Notes: a model not told the origin generated them from the sequence alone. 64,000 nt of DNA from Bin87 sp965208015 (GCA_965208015.1 OZ242308.1:372001-436000); one strand, 5' to 3'. Counted from the first letter of the stretch, positions 31,736 through 40,549 are shown. Program-made: numbers and translations.

Positions 31736-32938
31736 TCAGACGTCCCAGGACATGATCCAAGTATAAGCTGATCTCTTGGCGACTATCCAATTGGCTTCCC
31801 GTATGGACTGCGGAGGGACGGAGAATGCGCGGATGTGGAGAGCATGGATCGATGGGTGACCCAGCTCGTCCCACCGTTCAAGAAGGCGGATCACCTCGGC
31901 GCACGTCTCATCGTTCCCGTAGACCATCACCCGCTCCGGATGGCCATCCGACAGCACGGCGGCGCTCATAGATTCGAGGTCGACCAGCGCGTAACCCGCC
32001 CCCTGGAAGCGACCATCCTGGCTTTCCCAGTGAACGATGTTGATCCGAGGATCAGCGGTGAGGAACATGTAGAGGCCAGAGGAGAGGGCCTGGGTGTGGA
32101 ACTGGCCTTGCAGGGAACGCCCGATCTCTCGGTGCTGCGCTTCCTGGGCAAATATTCGCTCCAAGTTGTGGCGGCGGTCCGGGTCGTCCCGTTCCATCCC
32201 AATGAACATTTGTGGGGAGTCCTGTTCAGCACCACCGATGGAGAAGTACCCCTCGGTTCTCCCGGCGATACCGCGGATCGGGATGAACATGCACGGCGAC
32301 GCGGACACTCTCTCGAGAATGCCGTCGCGCTTTTGCAGGGCCACGCTCAGACGATAACCCCTGAACCACAGAGGGACGACCATGATCCCGCCGTCGCGCA
32401 ACTGTTCGACCCAATGGGGCGACACGTCCTGGGCTCCCACGGTGACCATGATGCGGTCGTAGGGCTGTCCACCAGAGTATCCTTCGAACCCGTCCCGGCA
32501 TACGGCTTCGACTTGGCCGTACCCAGCGTTGGACAGGTTGCCGGCGGCCTCATCCACAATGTCCTGGTCGATATCCACGGTGACTACACTGCCGCTTGGA
32601 CCGGCGATATGGGCCAGGATGGCCGCGTTGTAGCCCGTGCCGGCGCCGATTTCCAGCAACCGGCTGCCGGGTTCCACGCGCAACTGCTCGGCCATGATGG
32701 CCATCATGGTGGGTTGCGTGGACGAACTGATGGGGACCCCATCGTCCCAACGGATGAAAACGGGTTGGTCCGCATAGGCGGTGGCGACGTCCACGTTGGG
32801 GACAAACAGATGGCGGGGCACGCTGGCGAACGCCTCGCGCACCCGCGGAGTTACTATCGCGTCCTTCTCTACGAGGCTCTCGACCATCGCGTTGCGCAGA
32901 TTGGCAGCGTGATCATCCGGTGTTGATGCGATGGGCAT
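31736..32938 (-). CDS. Protein-L-isoaspartate methyltransferase-like protein with C-terminal extension
   Basis: A 400-residue protein. Residues about 15-215 are a PCMT-type methyltransferase: 'VPRHLFVP' near 40, 'ISSSTQPTMMAIM' (the substrate loop), 'RLLEIGAGTGYNAAIL' (motif I for S-adenosylmethionine), and 'YDRIMVTVGAQDV'. Repair enzymes end soon after; this one continues for about 180 residues with an alpha/beta region ending in 'WIMSWDV'. Long relatives occur in actinobacteria and chloroflexi, and some ('FxLD' type) modify ribosomal peptides. GGGAG precedes the ATG. No peptide or lanthipeptide gene is evident here, so repair or peptide modification both remain possible. Confidence 0.78.
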   Translation of the reverse strand: MPIASTPDDHAANLRNAMVESLVEKDAIVTPRVREAFASVPRHLFVPNVDVATAYADQPVFIRWDDGVPISSSTQPTMMAIMAEQLRVEPGSRLLEIGAGTGYNAAILAHIAGPSGSVVTVDIDQDIVDEAAGNLSNAGYGQVEAVCRDGFEGYSGGQPYDRIMVTVGAQDVSPHWVEQLRDGGIMVVPLWFRGYRLSVALQKRDGILERVSASPCMFIPIRGIAGRTEGYFSIGGAEQDSPQMFIGMERDDPDRRHNLERIFAQEAQHREIGRSLQGQFHTQALSSGLYMFLTADPRINIVHWESQDGRFQGAGYALVDLESMSAAVLSDGHPERVMVYGNDETCAEVIRLLERWDELGHPSIHALHIRAFSVPPQSIREANWIVAKRSAYTWIMSWDV

Positions 32939-33059
32939 GCGTGCTCCCTTGGGGCAGTAAGTAGCGGGATTACATCATACGGCGACGGACCAAATCTATC
33001 ATGCACGCGACTACGGGCTGCGCGCTGGTGTGCGTGAAAGGGCCGTGAAGCCTGCGTGC

Positions 33060-33065
33060 TATACT
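33060..33065 (+). promoter_or_regulatory. Candidate -10 element for the LLM gene at 33118
   Basis: TATACT stands 52 bases before the start codon; no good -35 hexamer lies at the usual distance. Confidence 0.3.
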
Positions 33066-33117
33066 CCGCGCAACTGCGGAACGCCGGCCGGCGTTGGATG
33101 CTCACGGAGGCCAGTTG

Positions 33118-34245
33118 ATGGACGTTTTCTACTTCACCGAGATGCCCTACGCCGAGTTCCCGGAGTCGGAGGCGGAGAAGTTCCCGTCCATGCGGCTCAC
33201 CTTCCCCAATACCTACTTCGATCCGCAGACCGCCAGCGGCCTGATGAACCGCTACCTCGACGAGTACCAGCACGCCGAGGAGATGGGCTTCGACGGCCTG
33301 ATGATCAACGAGCACCACAACACGCCGTCGTGCATGGACGTTGAGGTGAACATCACCGGCGGCATCCTGGCGCGCATCACCAAGCGGGCCAAGATCCTGA
33401 TGCTGGGCAACATGCTGCCCACGTCGGACAACCCCGTCCGGCTGGCCGAGGAGATCGCCCTGCTGGACGTGATCTCCGGCGGCCGCATCATCTCCGGCTT
33501 CGTGCGCGGCATCGGCATCGAGTCCTGGGCCAACAACACCAACCCCATCCACAACCGCGAACGGTTCGAGGAGTGCCACGACCTGGTGGTGAAGACCTGG
33601 ACCACGCCCGGCCCCTTCCGCTGGGAGGGCAACCACTACCACTACCGCGCGGTCAACCCGTGGATGCTGCCCATCCAGAAGCCGCACCCGCCGGTGTGGG
33701 TCCCCGGAACCGGCAGCCCCGAGACCGTCCAGTGGACGGCGCGGCACCGCTACACCTACGCCGCCTTCCTGACCCCGCTGGACGTGGCCAAGAACCTGTT
33801 CGCCCGCTACCGCGAGTATGCCGCCGCCGACGGTTGGGAGCCCGGGCCCGAGAAGTTCGCCTTCATGATCTGCGCTCACGTCAACGACACCGACGAAAAG
33901 GCGCAGGAGTCGGGCAAGGCGTTCCTGTGGCGCATGAACTACCCCCTGCGCGGCCCCCGCGAGTACTGGTCGCCGCCGGGTTACACCTCCCGGGCCGGCG
34001 CGGCGGCAGTGGCGGCCCGGCGTCCCACGCCGCTCCACGAGATGTCATACCAGGAATTGCAGGACCGCTACCACCTGGTCGTCGGCAGCCCCGACACCGT
34101 CATCAAGAAGCTCCGCCACATCCGCGACGAACTGGGCATCGGCTCAATCCTGCTGGAAGCGCAGGGCGGGCAGCTCTCGCACGCCGACACCATGCGCTCC
34201 ATAGAGCTGTTCGGGAAGGAAGTGATACCGGCGCTGAAGGATTGA
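33118..34245 (+). CDS. LLM-class flavin-dependent oxidoreductase
   Basis: A 375-residue bacterial-luciferase-family protein, longer than the two others in the window. It has 'EEMGFDGLMINEHHN' near 49-63 (family His pair), 'ILMLGNMLPTSDNPVRLAEE' near 94-113, 'GGRIISGFVRG' near 120-130, and 'PPVWVPGTGSPE' near 193-204. GGAGG lies 7 bases before the ATG at 33118, so the start 8 codons earlier is rejected. Substrate unknown; relatives oxidise long-chain aldehydes, alkanesulfonates or aminopolycarboxylates. Confidence 0.9.
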   Translation: MDVFYFTEMPYAEFPESEAEKFPSMRLTFPNTYFDPQTASGLMNRYLDEYQHAEEMGFDGLMINEHHNTPSCMDVEVNITGGILARITKRAKILMLGNMLPTSDNPVRLAEEIALLDVISGGRIISGFVRGIGIESWANNTNPIHNRERFEECHDLVVKTWTTPGPFRWEGNHYHYRAVNPWMLPIQKPHPPVWVPGTGSPETVQWTARHRYTYAAFLTPLDVAKNLFARYREYAAADGWEPGPEKFAFMICAHVNDTDEKAQESGKAFLWRMNYPLRGPREYWSPPGYTSRAGAAAVAARRPTPLHEMSYQELQDRYHLVVGSPDTVIKKLRHIRDELGIGSILLEAQGGQLSHADTMRSIELFGKEVIPALKD

Positions 34246-34298
34246 GGCCGGGCAGATCGCCACTTGCCAGCTTAAGAGTCGGCGACTATCATAGCCGC

Positions 34299-34832
34299 AT
34301 GGCAGAACGTGAAGTCCGCTATAAGATGGGCGCAGCCCAGTCCGTGTCCGCCGAAACCTTCGGGCGTCCCGGTCAGCGCACCTTCCGGCTGGTGGCGGAG
34401 GCCGGAAGAGCCCAGTCCTTCATCTGGCTCGAAAAAGAGCAGCTGTTGCAACTGGCGCTGTATCTGCAACAGGCGGTGAAGCAGCTGAGCGAGGCAGTGG
34501 GCGATAAGGAAAGCGCTCCCGGTGAGAGCCCCTGGATGGGCGATCCCCTGGAGCAGGACTTTCGCGCCCGCCAGATGCAGTTGGAATACGACCGGGATGC
34601 GAACTGCTTCGTCATCCAGGCCTACGAGGGCGACGAGGACGATCCGGACGCTGGCGCCCAGACGTCCGTCAGTTTCTGGATGACCATGGCCCAGTCGTCA
34701 GAGCTGGCTGATCAGGCGCTGCGGATCTGCGCTGCCGGTCGCCCCCCCTGCTTCCTGTGTGGCGCGCCCATCGATCCCGACGGCCACCGCTGCGCCCGCG
34801 CCAACGGCCACGCCGTGTTCGAAACCGGCTAG
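34299..34832 (+). CDS. DUF3090-family protein
   Basis: A 177-residue protein of the DUF3090 family, found in Actinobacteria and Chloroflexi. The N-terminal beta domain includes 'GQRTFRLVAEAGRAQSFIW', and the C-terminus holds a Cys-rich knuckle ('CFLCGAPIDPDGHRCARANGH') that may bind zinc. The ATG at 34299 starts the domain; the long open frame upstream of it is a shadow of the preceding oxidoreductase gene. In known genomes this gene sits beside the SCO1664-like kinase and a phosphoglycerate-mutase-like gene; here the kinase follows 24 bases later and the mutase is absent. Function unknown. Confidence 0.88.
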   Translation: MAEREVRYKMGAAQSVSAETFGRPGQRTFRLVAEAGRAQSFIWLEKEQLLQLALYLQQAVKQLSEAVGDKESAPGESPWMGDPLEQDFRARQMQLEYDRDANCFVIQAYEGDEDDPDAGAQTSVSFWMTMAQSSELADQALRICAAGRPPCFLCGAPIDPDGHRCARANGHAVFETG

Positions 34833-34856
34833 CCGGCCGAGAGGCCGCCTGTTCCC

Positions 34857-35588
34857 GTGGTCACCGACGGGCCATCCGACCTTGACTTGCTGCGGCACGG
34901 GGAGATCCTGAGCTGCGACCTGACTCGCCAGGGTTCCAACTACACTTACCTGGCCGAGATCAGCCTGGAAGATCGCTACGCCCTGGCGATTTACAAGCCA
35001 AGGCAGGGCGAATGGCCCCTGTGGGACTTCCCGTCCGGCACCCTCTACAAGCGCGAGTACGCCGCCTACCTGCTGAGCCACATCCTCGGCTGGGACTTCA
35101 TCCCGCTGACCATCATCCGCGAAGGTCCGGGCGGCATAGGCTCCGTCCAGCTGTACGTGGACCACAACCCCCGGGAAAACTACTACACCATCACGCGCGA
35201 GGAACTGAGCGACTGCGACGCCGACCAGCTGCGCACCATCTGCTGCTTCGACCTGGTCGCCAACAACACCGACCGCAAGCCGGAGCACGTCATCCGCGCC
35301 CCCGACGGCAAGCTGTGGGGCATCGACCACGGGCTGACCTTCCACGCGGACACCAAGATCCGCACCGCCATCTGGGACTTCGCTGACGAACCCATACCCG
35401 ACCGCCTGCTGGAGCCCCTGCGCAGCCTGTGCGGCCAACTGATCGCCCCGACGGGCGACGTGGCCGAGCTGCTGTCCATGATGGATGCCGCCGAGGCCCG
35501 CGCCCTGATGCAGCGGTTGCAATGGGTGCTGCAGGAAGGAACCTACCCCGGCCTCCCGGGCTACCGCCGGCGCCGACGACGGGGCTAG
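34857..35588 (+). CDS. SCO1664-family, PI3/4-kinase-like protein
   Basis: A 243-residue protein of the SCO1664 family, distantly related to phosphatidylinositol 3/4-kinases and HipA-like folds. Likely phosphate-binding and catalytic segments are 'ALAIYKPRQGE' (Lys), 'DLVANNTDRKPEHVI' (catalytic loop, Asn-Asn-x-Asp), and 'LWGIDHGLTFH' (the metal-binding Asp). Start is GTG at 34857 with a weak GAGAGG upstream. Linked to DUF3090 as in other genomes. It ends with an Arg-rich tail. The substrate is unknown. Its TAG shares a palindromic CTAG with the stop of the convergent HAD gene. Confidence 0.85.
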   Translation: MVTDGPSDLDLLRHGEILSCDLTRQGSNYTYLAEISLEDRYALAIYKPRQGEWPLWDFPSGTLYKREYAAYLLSHILGWDFIPLTIIREGPGGIGSVQLYVDHNPRENYYTITREELSDCDADQLRTICCFDLVANNTDRKPEHVIRAPDGKLWGIDHGLTFHADTKIRTAIWDFADEPIPDRLLEPLRSLCGQLIAPTGDVAELLSMMDAAEARALMQRLQWVLQEGTYPGLPGYRRRRRRG

Positions 35589-36247
35589 CTACTCTCCGCC
35601 AGCAATCCGTAGTCGAAGTGCTCCAGGTTCTCGATGATCACGTCCGCCGCCGAGAGGTCCAGGTGGCGCGTGGAATCGGTCAACGTGCACACGGTATAGG
35701 CGCCCGACGCGCTGGCCGCCGCCAGGCCGATGGGCGAGTCTTCAATGGCCACGCACTCCGTGGCCTCCAATCCGAGCAGCCGCGCCGCCTTGATGTAGAT
35801 GTCGGGGGCCGGCTTGCCGTTTTCGATGTCGTCTCCGCCCAGCGCCACCGGGAAGGCCTCGGTCAGCCCGATCACCGACAGTTTCAGGTTCACCCACTCG
35901 CGCAGTGACGACGATGCCACGGCGATGGGCAGGCCCCGTCGCTGCGCTTCAGCGATCAGCTCCCGCACTCCCGGCCGCGCCACCAAGTCGGAGCGCAGCA
36001 CGTCCTTAACCACCTCGTTGTAGCCGGCCAGCAGTTCCTGCGGCGTCTGCGGGATGCCGCGCAGCTCCTTGACCCGCACCCAGGTCTCCTCCACCGTCGT
36101 GCCCAGCAGGTGGCGGTTGTTCTCCTCTTCTGTGATGGGCGCCGCGCCGCAGCGTTCCACCATCACGTTCACTGCCTTGTGGAACAGCGGCTCGCTGTCC
36201 ACCAGAACCCCGTCCATGTCGAACAAAATCCCCTTGTAACCAGGCAT
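35585..36247 (-). CDS. HAD-superfamily phosphatase (beta-phosphoglucomutase-like)
   Basis: A 220-residue HAD-IA hydrolase. Motif I 'GILFDMDGVLVDSEP' holds the nucleophile Asp and the second Asp; motif II is in 'PIAVASSSLREW'; Lys is in 'ENGKPAPDIYIKAA'; motif IV 'CVAIEDSPIG' carries the final acidic residues. The helical cap between motifs I and II fits beta-phosphoglucomutase or sugar-phosphate phosphatases. GGAG precedes the ATG. It converges with the kinase gene and shares its stop-codon bases. Confidence 0.9.
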   Translation of the reverse strand: MPGYKGILFDMDGVLVDSEPLFHKAVNVMVERCGAAPITEEENNRHLLGTTVEETWVRVKELRGIPQTPQELLAGYNEVVKDVLRSDLVARPGVRELIAEAQRRGLPIAVASSSLREWVNLKLSVIGLTEAFPVALGGDDIENGKPAPDIYIKAARLLGLEATECVAIEDSPIGLAAASASGAYTVCTLTDSTRHLDLSAADVIIENLEHFDYGLLAESS

Positions 36248-36359
36248 CTCCGGTTGGTCCTCCTTGTTATGTGTTGTCTCTCGCGGGATGTTGCAACCTC
36301 ATGCTCGGCATGAGGCCCGAAACGCCGTAGACCGCACTGGCGTCAGCGCCCTGCGGACG

Positions 36360-36746
36360 CTAGCGCCCATTATTTTGGGCATCAGGGCCGTGCTCCTTGG
36401 CGCGACGTTGCTCCAAGACTTGCTCAAAGAGCGCATTGTCGTTGCTCACGAGGCGCACGGCCTCTGCCCTCTTGTCGGCTTTCCGCTCATCCAGGAGCTT
36501 GATGATTGTTGCTATCCCATAAAACACGGCCTTGGCTCCTCCCATTATCAGTAGATCAATCGCTACGGCTAATCCTCCGTAAATTACGGCGCTGATACTG
36601 ACGAAATTCGCTAGTCCATCAAAATCTGCGCTTCCGGTCCGCCAGCGTGTTACCAACCAGGTCGTGAAGGCGATTCCGAACGGCGACGCCAAAAAGTGCC
36701 ACCGCAGCAATCGATCTGGCGCAAACCACCGTCGCCATCGTTCCAT
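36360..36746 (-). CDS. Small membrane protein of unknown function
   Basis: A 128-residue protein with two likely membrane spans ('FGIAFTTWLVT' about residues 23-33 extended, and 'AVIYGGLAVAIDLLIMGGA' about 53-71), then a charged helical tail. No family recognised. The A of the ATG is 7 bases after an extended -10 element TGATATAAT (minus 36760-36753), so the transcript may begin at the start codon itself, i.e. leaderless, and there is no ribosome site. Confidence 0.6.
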   Translation of the reverse strand: MERWRRWFAPDRLLRWHFLASPFGIAFTTWLVTRWRTGSADFDGLANFVSISAVIYGGLAVAIDLLIMGGAKAVFYGIATIIKLLDERKADKRAEAVRLVSNDNALFEQVLEQRRAKEHGPDAQNNGR

Positions 36747-36752
36747 GCCGGC

Positions 36753-36760
36753 ATTATATC
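36753..36760 (-). promoter_or_regulatory. Extended -10 promoter, leaderless start
   Basis: TGA-TATAAT just 6 bases ahead of the ATG at 36746. Such a distance puts transcription start at or next to the start codon. Confidence 0.5.
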
Positions 36761-36786
36761 AAGGAGCCCCAACACGGGACTTGCTG

Positions 36787-37908
36787 CTAATCGCTCAGCA
36801 GGAAGCACGATGATGCCTTGAAGATTGCCCACACCGGCAGCCCGGTGGCGATTCCCATCGCTTCCAGGGACGTGCCGGTGATGTGGCAGCGCAGCGGCAC
36901 GCCGTCGCAGTCCAGCGTTACCTCGTATCCCGGCGGCCGCAGCGTCACCTCCGACACGACGCCGGCCCACGTGTTCCGCGCCGACGATTCCGGCAGCGGC
37001 CCCGACGCCAGAATGATGTCCGACGCCCGGATGCCGACGGTCACCGGATCGCCCACGGCGCAGCCGTCCGCCAGCGGGGTCTCCAGCAGGTGGTCCGCCG
37101 CCGCGCAGATCATGGTGCCGTCCTGGGGCAGCCGCGCCGTCACCCGCATCTCCAGCAGGTTCTCGACTCCTACCAACCGAGCCACGCGACCCCGTCCCGG
37201 CTGCTCCAGTGCCGTCAGGGGTGGCCCCGATGCCACGGTCACGCCAGAGTCGATTATCTGCACCTCGTCGCCCAACGCCAGGGCTTCTTCCCGGCTGTGG
37301 GTCACCAGGATCACCGGCACGCCGAGATGGCGCACTGCTGCCCGCAATTCCGCGCCCAACTCCCGTCGCAATTCCATGTCCAGCGCGGCGAAGGGTTCGT
37401 CCAGCAGCAGCAGGTCGGGCCGGGGAGCCAGCGCCCGTGCCAGCGCCGCCCGTTGCTGCTGCCCGCCCGACAGTTGCCAGACTCGCCGGTCCTCCAGCCC
37501 GTCCAGCCGCAGTCGTTCCACCAGCTCGTCCACCCGCTGTCGCGTCGGTTCGCCGCCCCGGTCCCGCAGGCCGTAGGCGATGTTCCGGCGCACGGTCAGG
37601 TGGGGGAACAGATGGTTCTGCTGCGTCACGTAGCCCACTCCCCGGCGATGCGGCTGCACCCAGACCGGCCGCGCTCCGGAATCGTTTCCATCCTCGTACA
37701 CTGTGCGCCCCGCTATCACGATGCAGCCGGCGTCGGGTCGCCCCAGACCCGCGATGGTTCGCAGCGCGGTGGTCTTGCCCGCGCCCGACGGCCCGAATAG
37801 CACCAGGATGCGCCCGGCGTCAACCTTGAATGCAAGCTCCAAGCGGAAGTCGCCCAGGCCCACCGCAAAGCGGCCCGATGCGCCGTTGCCGTTGGGTTGC
37901 GCGCTCAT
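36787..37908 (-). CDS. modC: Molybdate ABC transporter ATP-binding protein ModC
   Basis: A 373-residue ABC ATPase. Walker A 'GPSGAGKTT' is near 39-47, 'YVTQQNHLFPHL' the Q-loop, 'LSGGQQQRAALARAL' the signature, 'LLLLDEPFAALD' Walker B. A C-terminal TOBE-like domain follows ('VGIRASDIILAS'). Its start overlaps modB by 4 bases. Powers uptake of molybdate (or tungstate). Weaker alternatives are sulfate or thiosulfate transporters, but the modA partner favours molybdate. Confidence 0.9.
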   Translation of the reverse strand: MSAQPNGNGASGRFAVGLGDFRLELAFKVDAGRILVLFGPSGAGKTTALRTIAGLGRPDAGCIVIAGRTVYEDGNDSGARPVWVQPHRRGVGYVTQQNHLFPHLTVRRNIAYGLRDRGGEPTRQRVDELVERLRLDGLEDRRVWQLSGGQQQRAALARALAPRPDLLLLDEPFAALDMELRRELGAELRAAVRHLGVPVILVTHSREEALALGDEVQIIDSGVTVASGPPLTALEQPGRGRVARLVGVENLLEMRVTARLPQDGTMICAAADHLLETPLADGCAVGDPVTVGIRASDIILASGPLPESSARNTWAGVVSEVTLRPPGYEVTLDCDGVPLRCHITGTSLEAMGIATGLPVWAIFKASSCFLLSD

Positions 37909-38753
37909 GCCGTCGATCCGGTACGCCGGAGCAGCACGCTTAGCGCCATCAGTGCCAGCGCGGACATCGCCAGCAGCAGTACCGCCAACGCCAATGCCGA
38001 TCCTAGGCTCGACTCCATGGCGGTCATTATGGCCAGCGGCATGGTCTGCGTGCGCCCGGTCAGGTTGCCGGCGAACATGATTGTCGCGCCGAACTCCGAC
38101 ACCGCCCGCGCCCAGGCCAGCGTCAGCCCGGTCAGCAGCGACGGCCAGGCCACGGGAAGCGTCAGCCGCCAGAACGTCGCCCAGGGCGAAACGCCCAGCG
38201 TCTGCGACACCTCCTCGTAGGTCGGGTCCACGCCGGCGAATCCGATGCGCGCGGCCCGGATGTAGAACGGCGCCGCCACGAAAACCTGCGCGAAGATTAC
38301 CGCTGCCGTGGTGAACGGCAGGGTCACCCCCAATCCACCCAACGCCGGTCCGAGCAGGCCGTTCCTTCCGAAGGCCATGAGCATTGCAACACCGGCCACC
38401 ACCGGAGGCAGCACGATGGGCAGTTCCACGAAGGTGTCAATCACCCGCAGCAGGGTCGATCTCCGGCGGGCCAGCAGCAGCGCAAAGGGCGTTCCCACGA
38501 CGACGACGACGATCATGCTCACGACGCTGGTGATCACCGTCAGGCGCAACGCCTGGAGCACCAGTTCGCCGGTCAGTCCGGCCAGGAATCCTTCCTGCTG
38601 CCCCGCCCGCGCCAGCAGCGCCACGATGGGCAGCCCGATGAACAGCACGTAGACGACAGTGGCGGCCACCCCCGCGGGAGCCAGCGCACCCAGGGACGCC
38701 TGTTGTCGTCCGCCGTCAGTCCGACCGTTGCCCAGCAGGAACCTCGGGAACAT
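37905..38753 (-). CDS. modB: Molybdate ABC transporter permease ModB
   Basis: A 282-residue permease with six or so membrane segments and the binding-protein-dependent loop 'WRLTLPVAWPSLLTGLTLAWARAVSEFG' (residues about 191-218; the EAA-type motif). 'GNLTGRTQTMPLAI' near the end is typical of molybdate/tungstate permeases. It starts 3 bases after modA and overlaps modC by 4. Confidence 0.92.
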   Translation of the reverse strand: MFPRFLLGNGRTDGGRQQASLGALAPAGVAATVVYVLFIGLPIVALLARAGQQEGFLAGLTGELVLQALRLTVITSVVSMIVVVVVGTPFALLLARRRSTLLRVIDTFVELPIVLPPVVAGVAMLMAFGRNGLLGPALGGLGVTLPFTTAAVIFAQVFVAAPFYIRAARIGFAGVDPTYEEVSQTLGVSPWATFWRLTLPVAWPSLLTGLTLAWARAVSEFGATIMFAGNLTGRTQTMPLAIMTAMESSLGSALALAVLLLAMSALALMALSVLLRRTGSTA

Positions 38754-38756
38754 CGA

Positions 38757-39632
38757 TCACTGCGGCGTTGTCGGCGCAACGCTGCCGGCGGGCGTTCCGT
38801 CGTGGCAAGGGCAGGCTACGTTGGCCGGCGGCGCAAAGCCGTATTCCCGCAAGATCGCCTGCCCGTCGTCGCCCTGCACGAACGCGATAAAGTCCAAAGC
38901 GACTTGCGAGTTGCCGGCCTCCCCCAGCGACGCGATGGGATACTCCGCCGCCGGATTGAAATGCAGCGGAATTTCGATCACGCGAAACGAATCGCGATAT
39001 TGCGCCGCTTTCGCGTCCGTCTCGTACACCAAGCCGGCGTCAACCTCGCCCAGGGCGACCTTCTGCGCCACGGCCCGCACGTTGGTCTCGTGGGTCACCA
39101 CGTTGGCCAGCACGCTGTTGGCGAAGTCCTCGGGAAAATCCTCGGACTCGGCCATCAAGTCGAGCGTCGCGCGGGCGTAGACCCCCGCCGGAACTTCCGC
39201 CGAAGCGATGGCGACGCTCACCCCCGGGCGCGCGAGGTCGTCCAGGCTCTGCACGGCACCCGAGCCTGCCGGCGCGACCACCGCCAGCCGATTGGTGGCG
39301 AAGTATTCCGGCGTGTTCCCCAGCAGGTTGGCCTGCCTGACCGCCGCCATCTGCTCCCAGTCGGCCGACGCGAAAACGTCTGCCCGCGCTCCGTGCTCCA
39401 GCTGGGTGCGCAGCGCCTGGCTCCCCGCGAAGTTGAACGTCACCTTCGCGCCAGGGTTCTCGGCCTCAAAAGCGTCTGCCACAGCGCGGAACGGCTCCGC
39501 CAGCGAAGACGCGGCGAACACGGTCAGCGTGTCCGCCGGCGTTGCATCCTGCGAAGTGGCGGCGGCGCACCCGCCGGCCGCCAGGGCCAGGGCCAACACT
39601 GCCGTTGCCAGAACCAGCCAGCGGGGATTCAT
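38757..39632 (-). CDS. modA: Molybdate-binding lipoprotein ModA
   Basis: A 291-residue periplasmic binding protein with a lipobox ending 'ALAAGGC', so it is anchored outside the membrane. 'LTVFAASSLAEPF' near the start of the mature domain and 'FNFAGSQALRTQLEHGARADVFASAD' (read over about 30 residues) are typical of ModA and bind the oxyanion. An upstream ATG at 39662 is also in frame; the TATAAT at 39676-39671 puts transcription start near it, so either a leaderless start there or, more likely, the start at 39632 is used. First gene of modABC. Confidence 0.9.
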   Translation of the reverse strand: MNPRWLVLATAVLALALAAGGCAAATSQDATPADTLTVFAASSLAEPFRAVADAFEAENPGAKVTFNFAGSQALRTQLEHGARADVFASADWEQMAAVRQANLLGNTPEYFATNRLAVVAPAGSGAVQSLDDLARPGVSVAIASAEVPAGVYARATLDLMAESEDFPEDFANSVLANVVTHETNVRAVAQKVALGEVDAGLVYETDAKAAQYRDSFRVIEIPLHFNPAAEYPIASLGEAGNSQVALDFIAFVQGDDGQAILREYGFAPPANVACPCHDGTPAGSVAPTTPQ

Positions 39633-39670
39633 CGGACTGTCGATCCTTAGTCGGTTGCGCATAGGCGTGA

Positions 39671-39678
39671 ATTATAGC
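39671..39678 (-). promoter_or_regulatory. Extended -10 promoter of modABC
   Basis: TGC-TATAAT on the minus strand. The start site falls near 39664. No clear -35 element; the TGn extension may compensate. Confidence 0.5.
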
Positions 39679-39799
39679 AACGGCTCCGCCTTGACTTGCC
39701 ACTGGCGCTGCCGTTAAATGGCCCAACGGCGGCGCTAACCCCCGTGTACACTGCCGCCTTTCCCTTGACAGACCAGTCGACCGTTCAGGAGGTCACGAT

Positions 39800-40144
39800 A
39801 TGGCTCTCGTGCGTTGCGTTACCGAAATGGGTATGGGCGTGGATGTTCACGGCCTGGATTACACCCTCGCGGCCAAGCGGGCCGTCTTTGACGCCATTCA
39901 CCACAGCAGCCTGGGTTTCTCCCGTCTCGTAGGCGCCACCGCCGACGACATGACGGTCGACGTGACCATCGGCGCGCCCCACCCCGAGAAGGTCAACGCC
40001 GACGAGGTCGCCGACTCGCTGCCCCACGGCCGTGCCAACGTGAACGTCGTCGTGGGTGGCCTGGAACTGCTCAACGATGACGGCAGCGACGGCACGCTGA
40101 TTGCCAACGCCATCATCACGGTCAGCATCGAAGACGGCAAGTAG
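39800..40144 (+). CDS. Lin0512-family protein
   Basis: A 114-residue protein matching the Lin0512 family: 'EMGMGVDVHGLDYTLAAKRAV' spans residues 9-29, with 'DAIHHSSL' following and 'VNADEVADSLPHG' near 65-77. The family is found in many bacteria and archaea and has no assigned reaction. AGGAGG is close to the ATG. It is followed by a Cys-cluster gene 19 bases away, probably in one transcript. Confidence 0.85.
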   Translation: MALVRCVTEMGMGVDVHGLDYTLAAKRAVFDAIHHSSLGFSRLVGATADDMTVDVTIGAPHPEKVNADEVADSLPHGRANVNVVVGGLELLNDDGSDGTLIANAIITVSIEDGK

Positions 40145-40163
40145 GCCGCTAACCGCCATCCCC

Positions 40164-40526
40164 GTGCCCGACCTGACCCTATCGCCGGAGGAAGCCAGCC
40201 GCATCTGCATGAAGGAGTGCCGCGCCATGTGTTGCCGCGGCCCCATCATCCTGCGGCTGGATCCGGACGAGGTTACGGATTTCTATCGCGCGGCGGCCGG
40301 CCTGGGTACGGAGGCCAGGATCAGCCGCGCCCCCGACGGCGGCGGCAACGTGCTGTTCCTGGACCAGCCGGGAGAGCATTGCCCCATGCTTGACTCGGCC
40401 ACCTCCGCCTGCCGGATCTACGACCAGCGCCCGCGCGTCTGCCGCGAGTTCCCGCGCAAGCGCGAACCCGGCTGCGCCATCTCCGAGTGGATTACGCCGG
40501 AACCGGAGCCCGGCCCAGCGCCGTAG
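40164..40526 (+). CDS. YkgJ-family Cys-cluster protein
   Basis: A 120-residue protein with the cysteine pattern of the YkgJ/zinc- or iron-chelating family: 'CMKECRAMCCRG' near 13-24, then 'EHCPMLDSATSACRIYDQRP' and 'RVCREFP'. Such proteins probably bind Fe-S or zinc. GTG at 40164 is used because the domain starts there. It follows the Lin0512 gene. Confidence 0.85.
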   Translation: MPDLTLSPEEASRICMKECRAMCCRGPIILRLDPDEVTDFYRAAAGLGTEARISRAPDGGGNVLFLDQPGEHCPMLDSATSACRIYDQRPRVCREFPRKREPGCAISEWITPEPEPGPAP

Positions 40527-40549
40527 CCGCCCGGCGCTGACCATGACCG

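Noticed and set aside
31736..32938. Lanthipeptide gene cluster around the methyltransferase-like gene
   Set aside because: No LanM/LanB, transporter or clear precursor peptide was found on either side.
39633..39800. Molybdenum-cofactor riboswitch upstream of modA
   Set aside because: The promoter lies right at the start of the gene, leaving no room for a structured leader.
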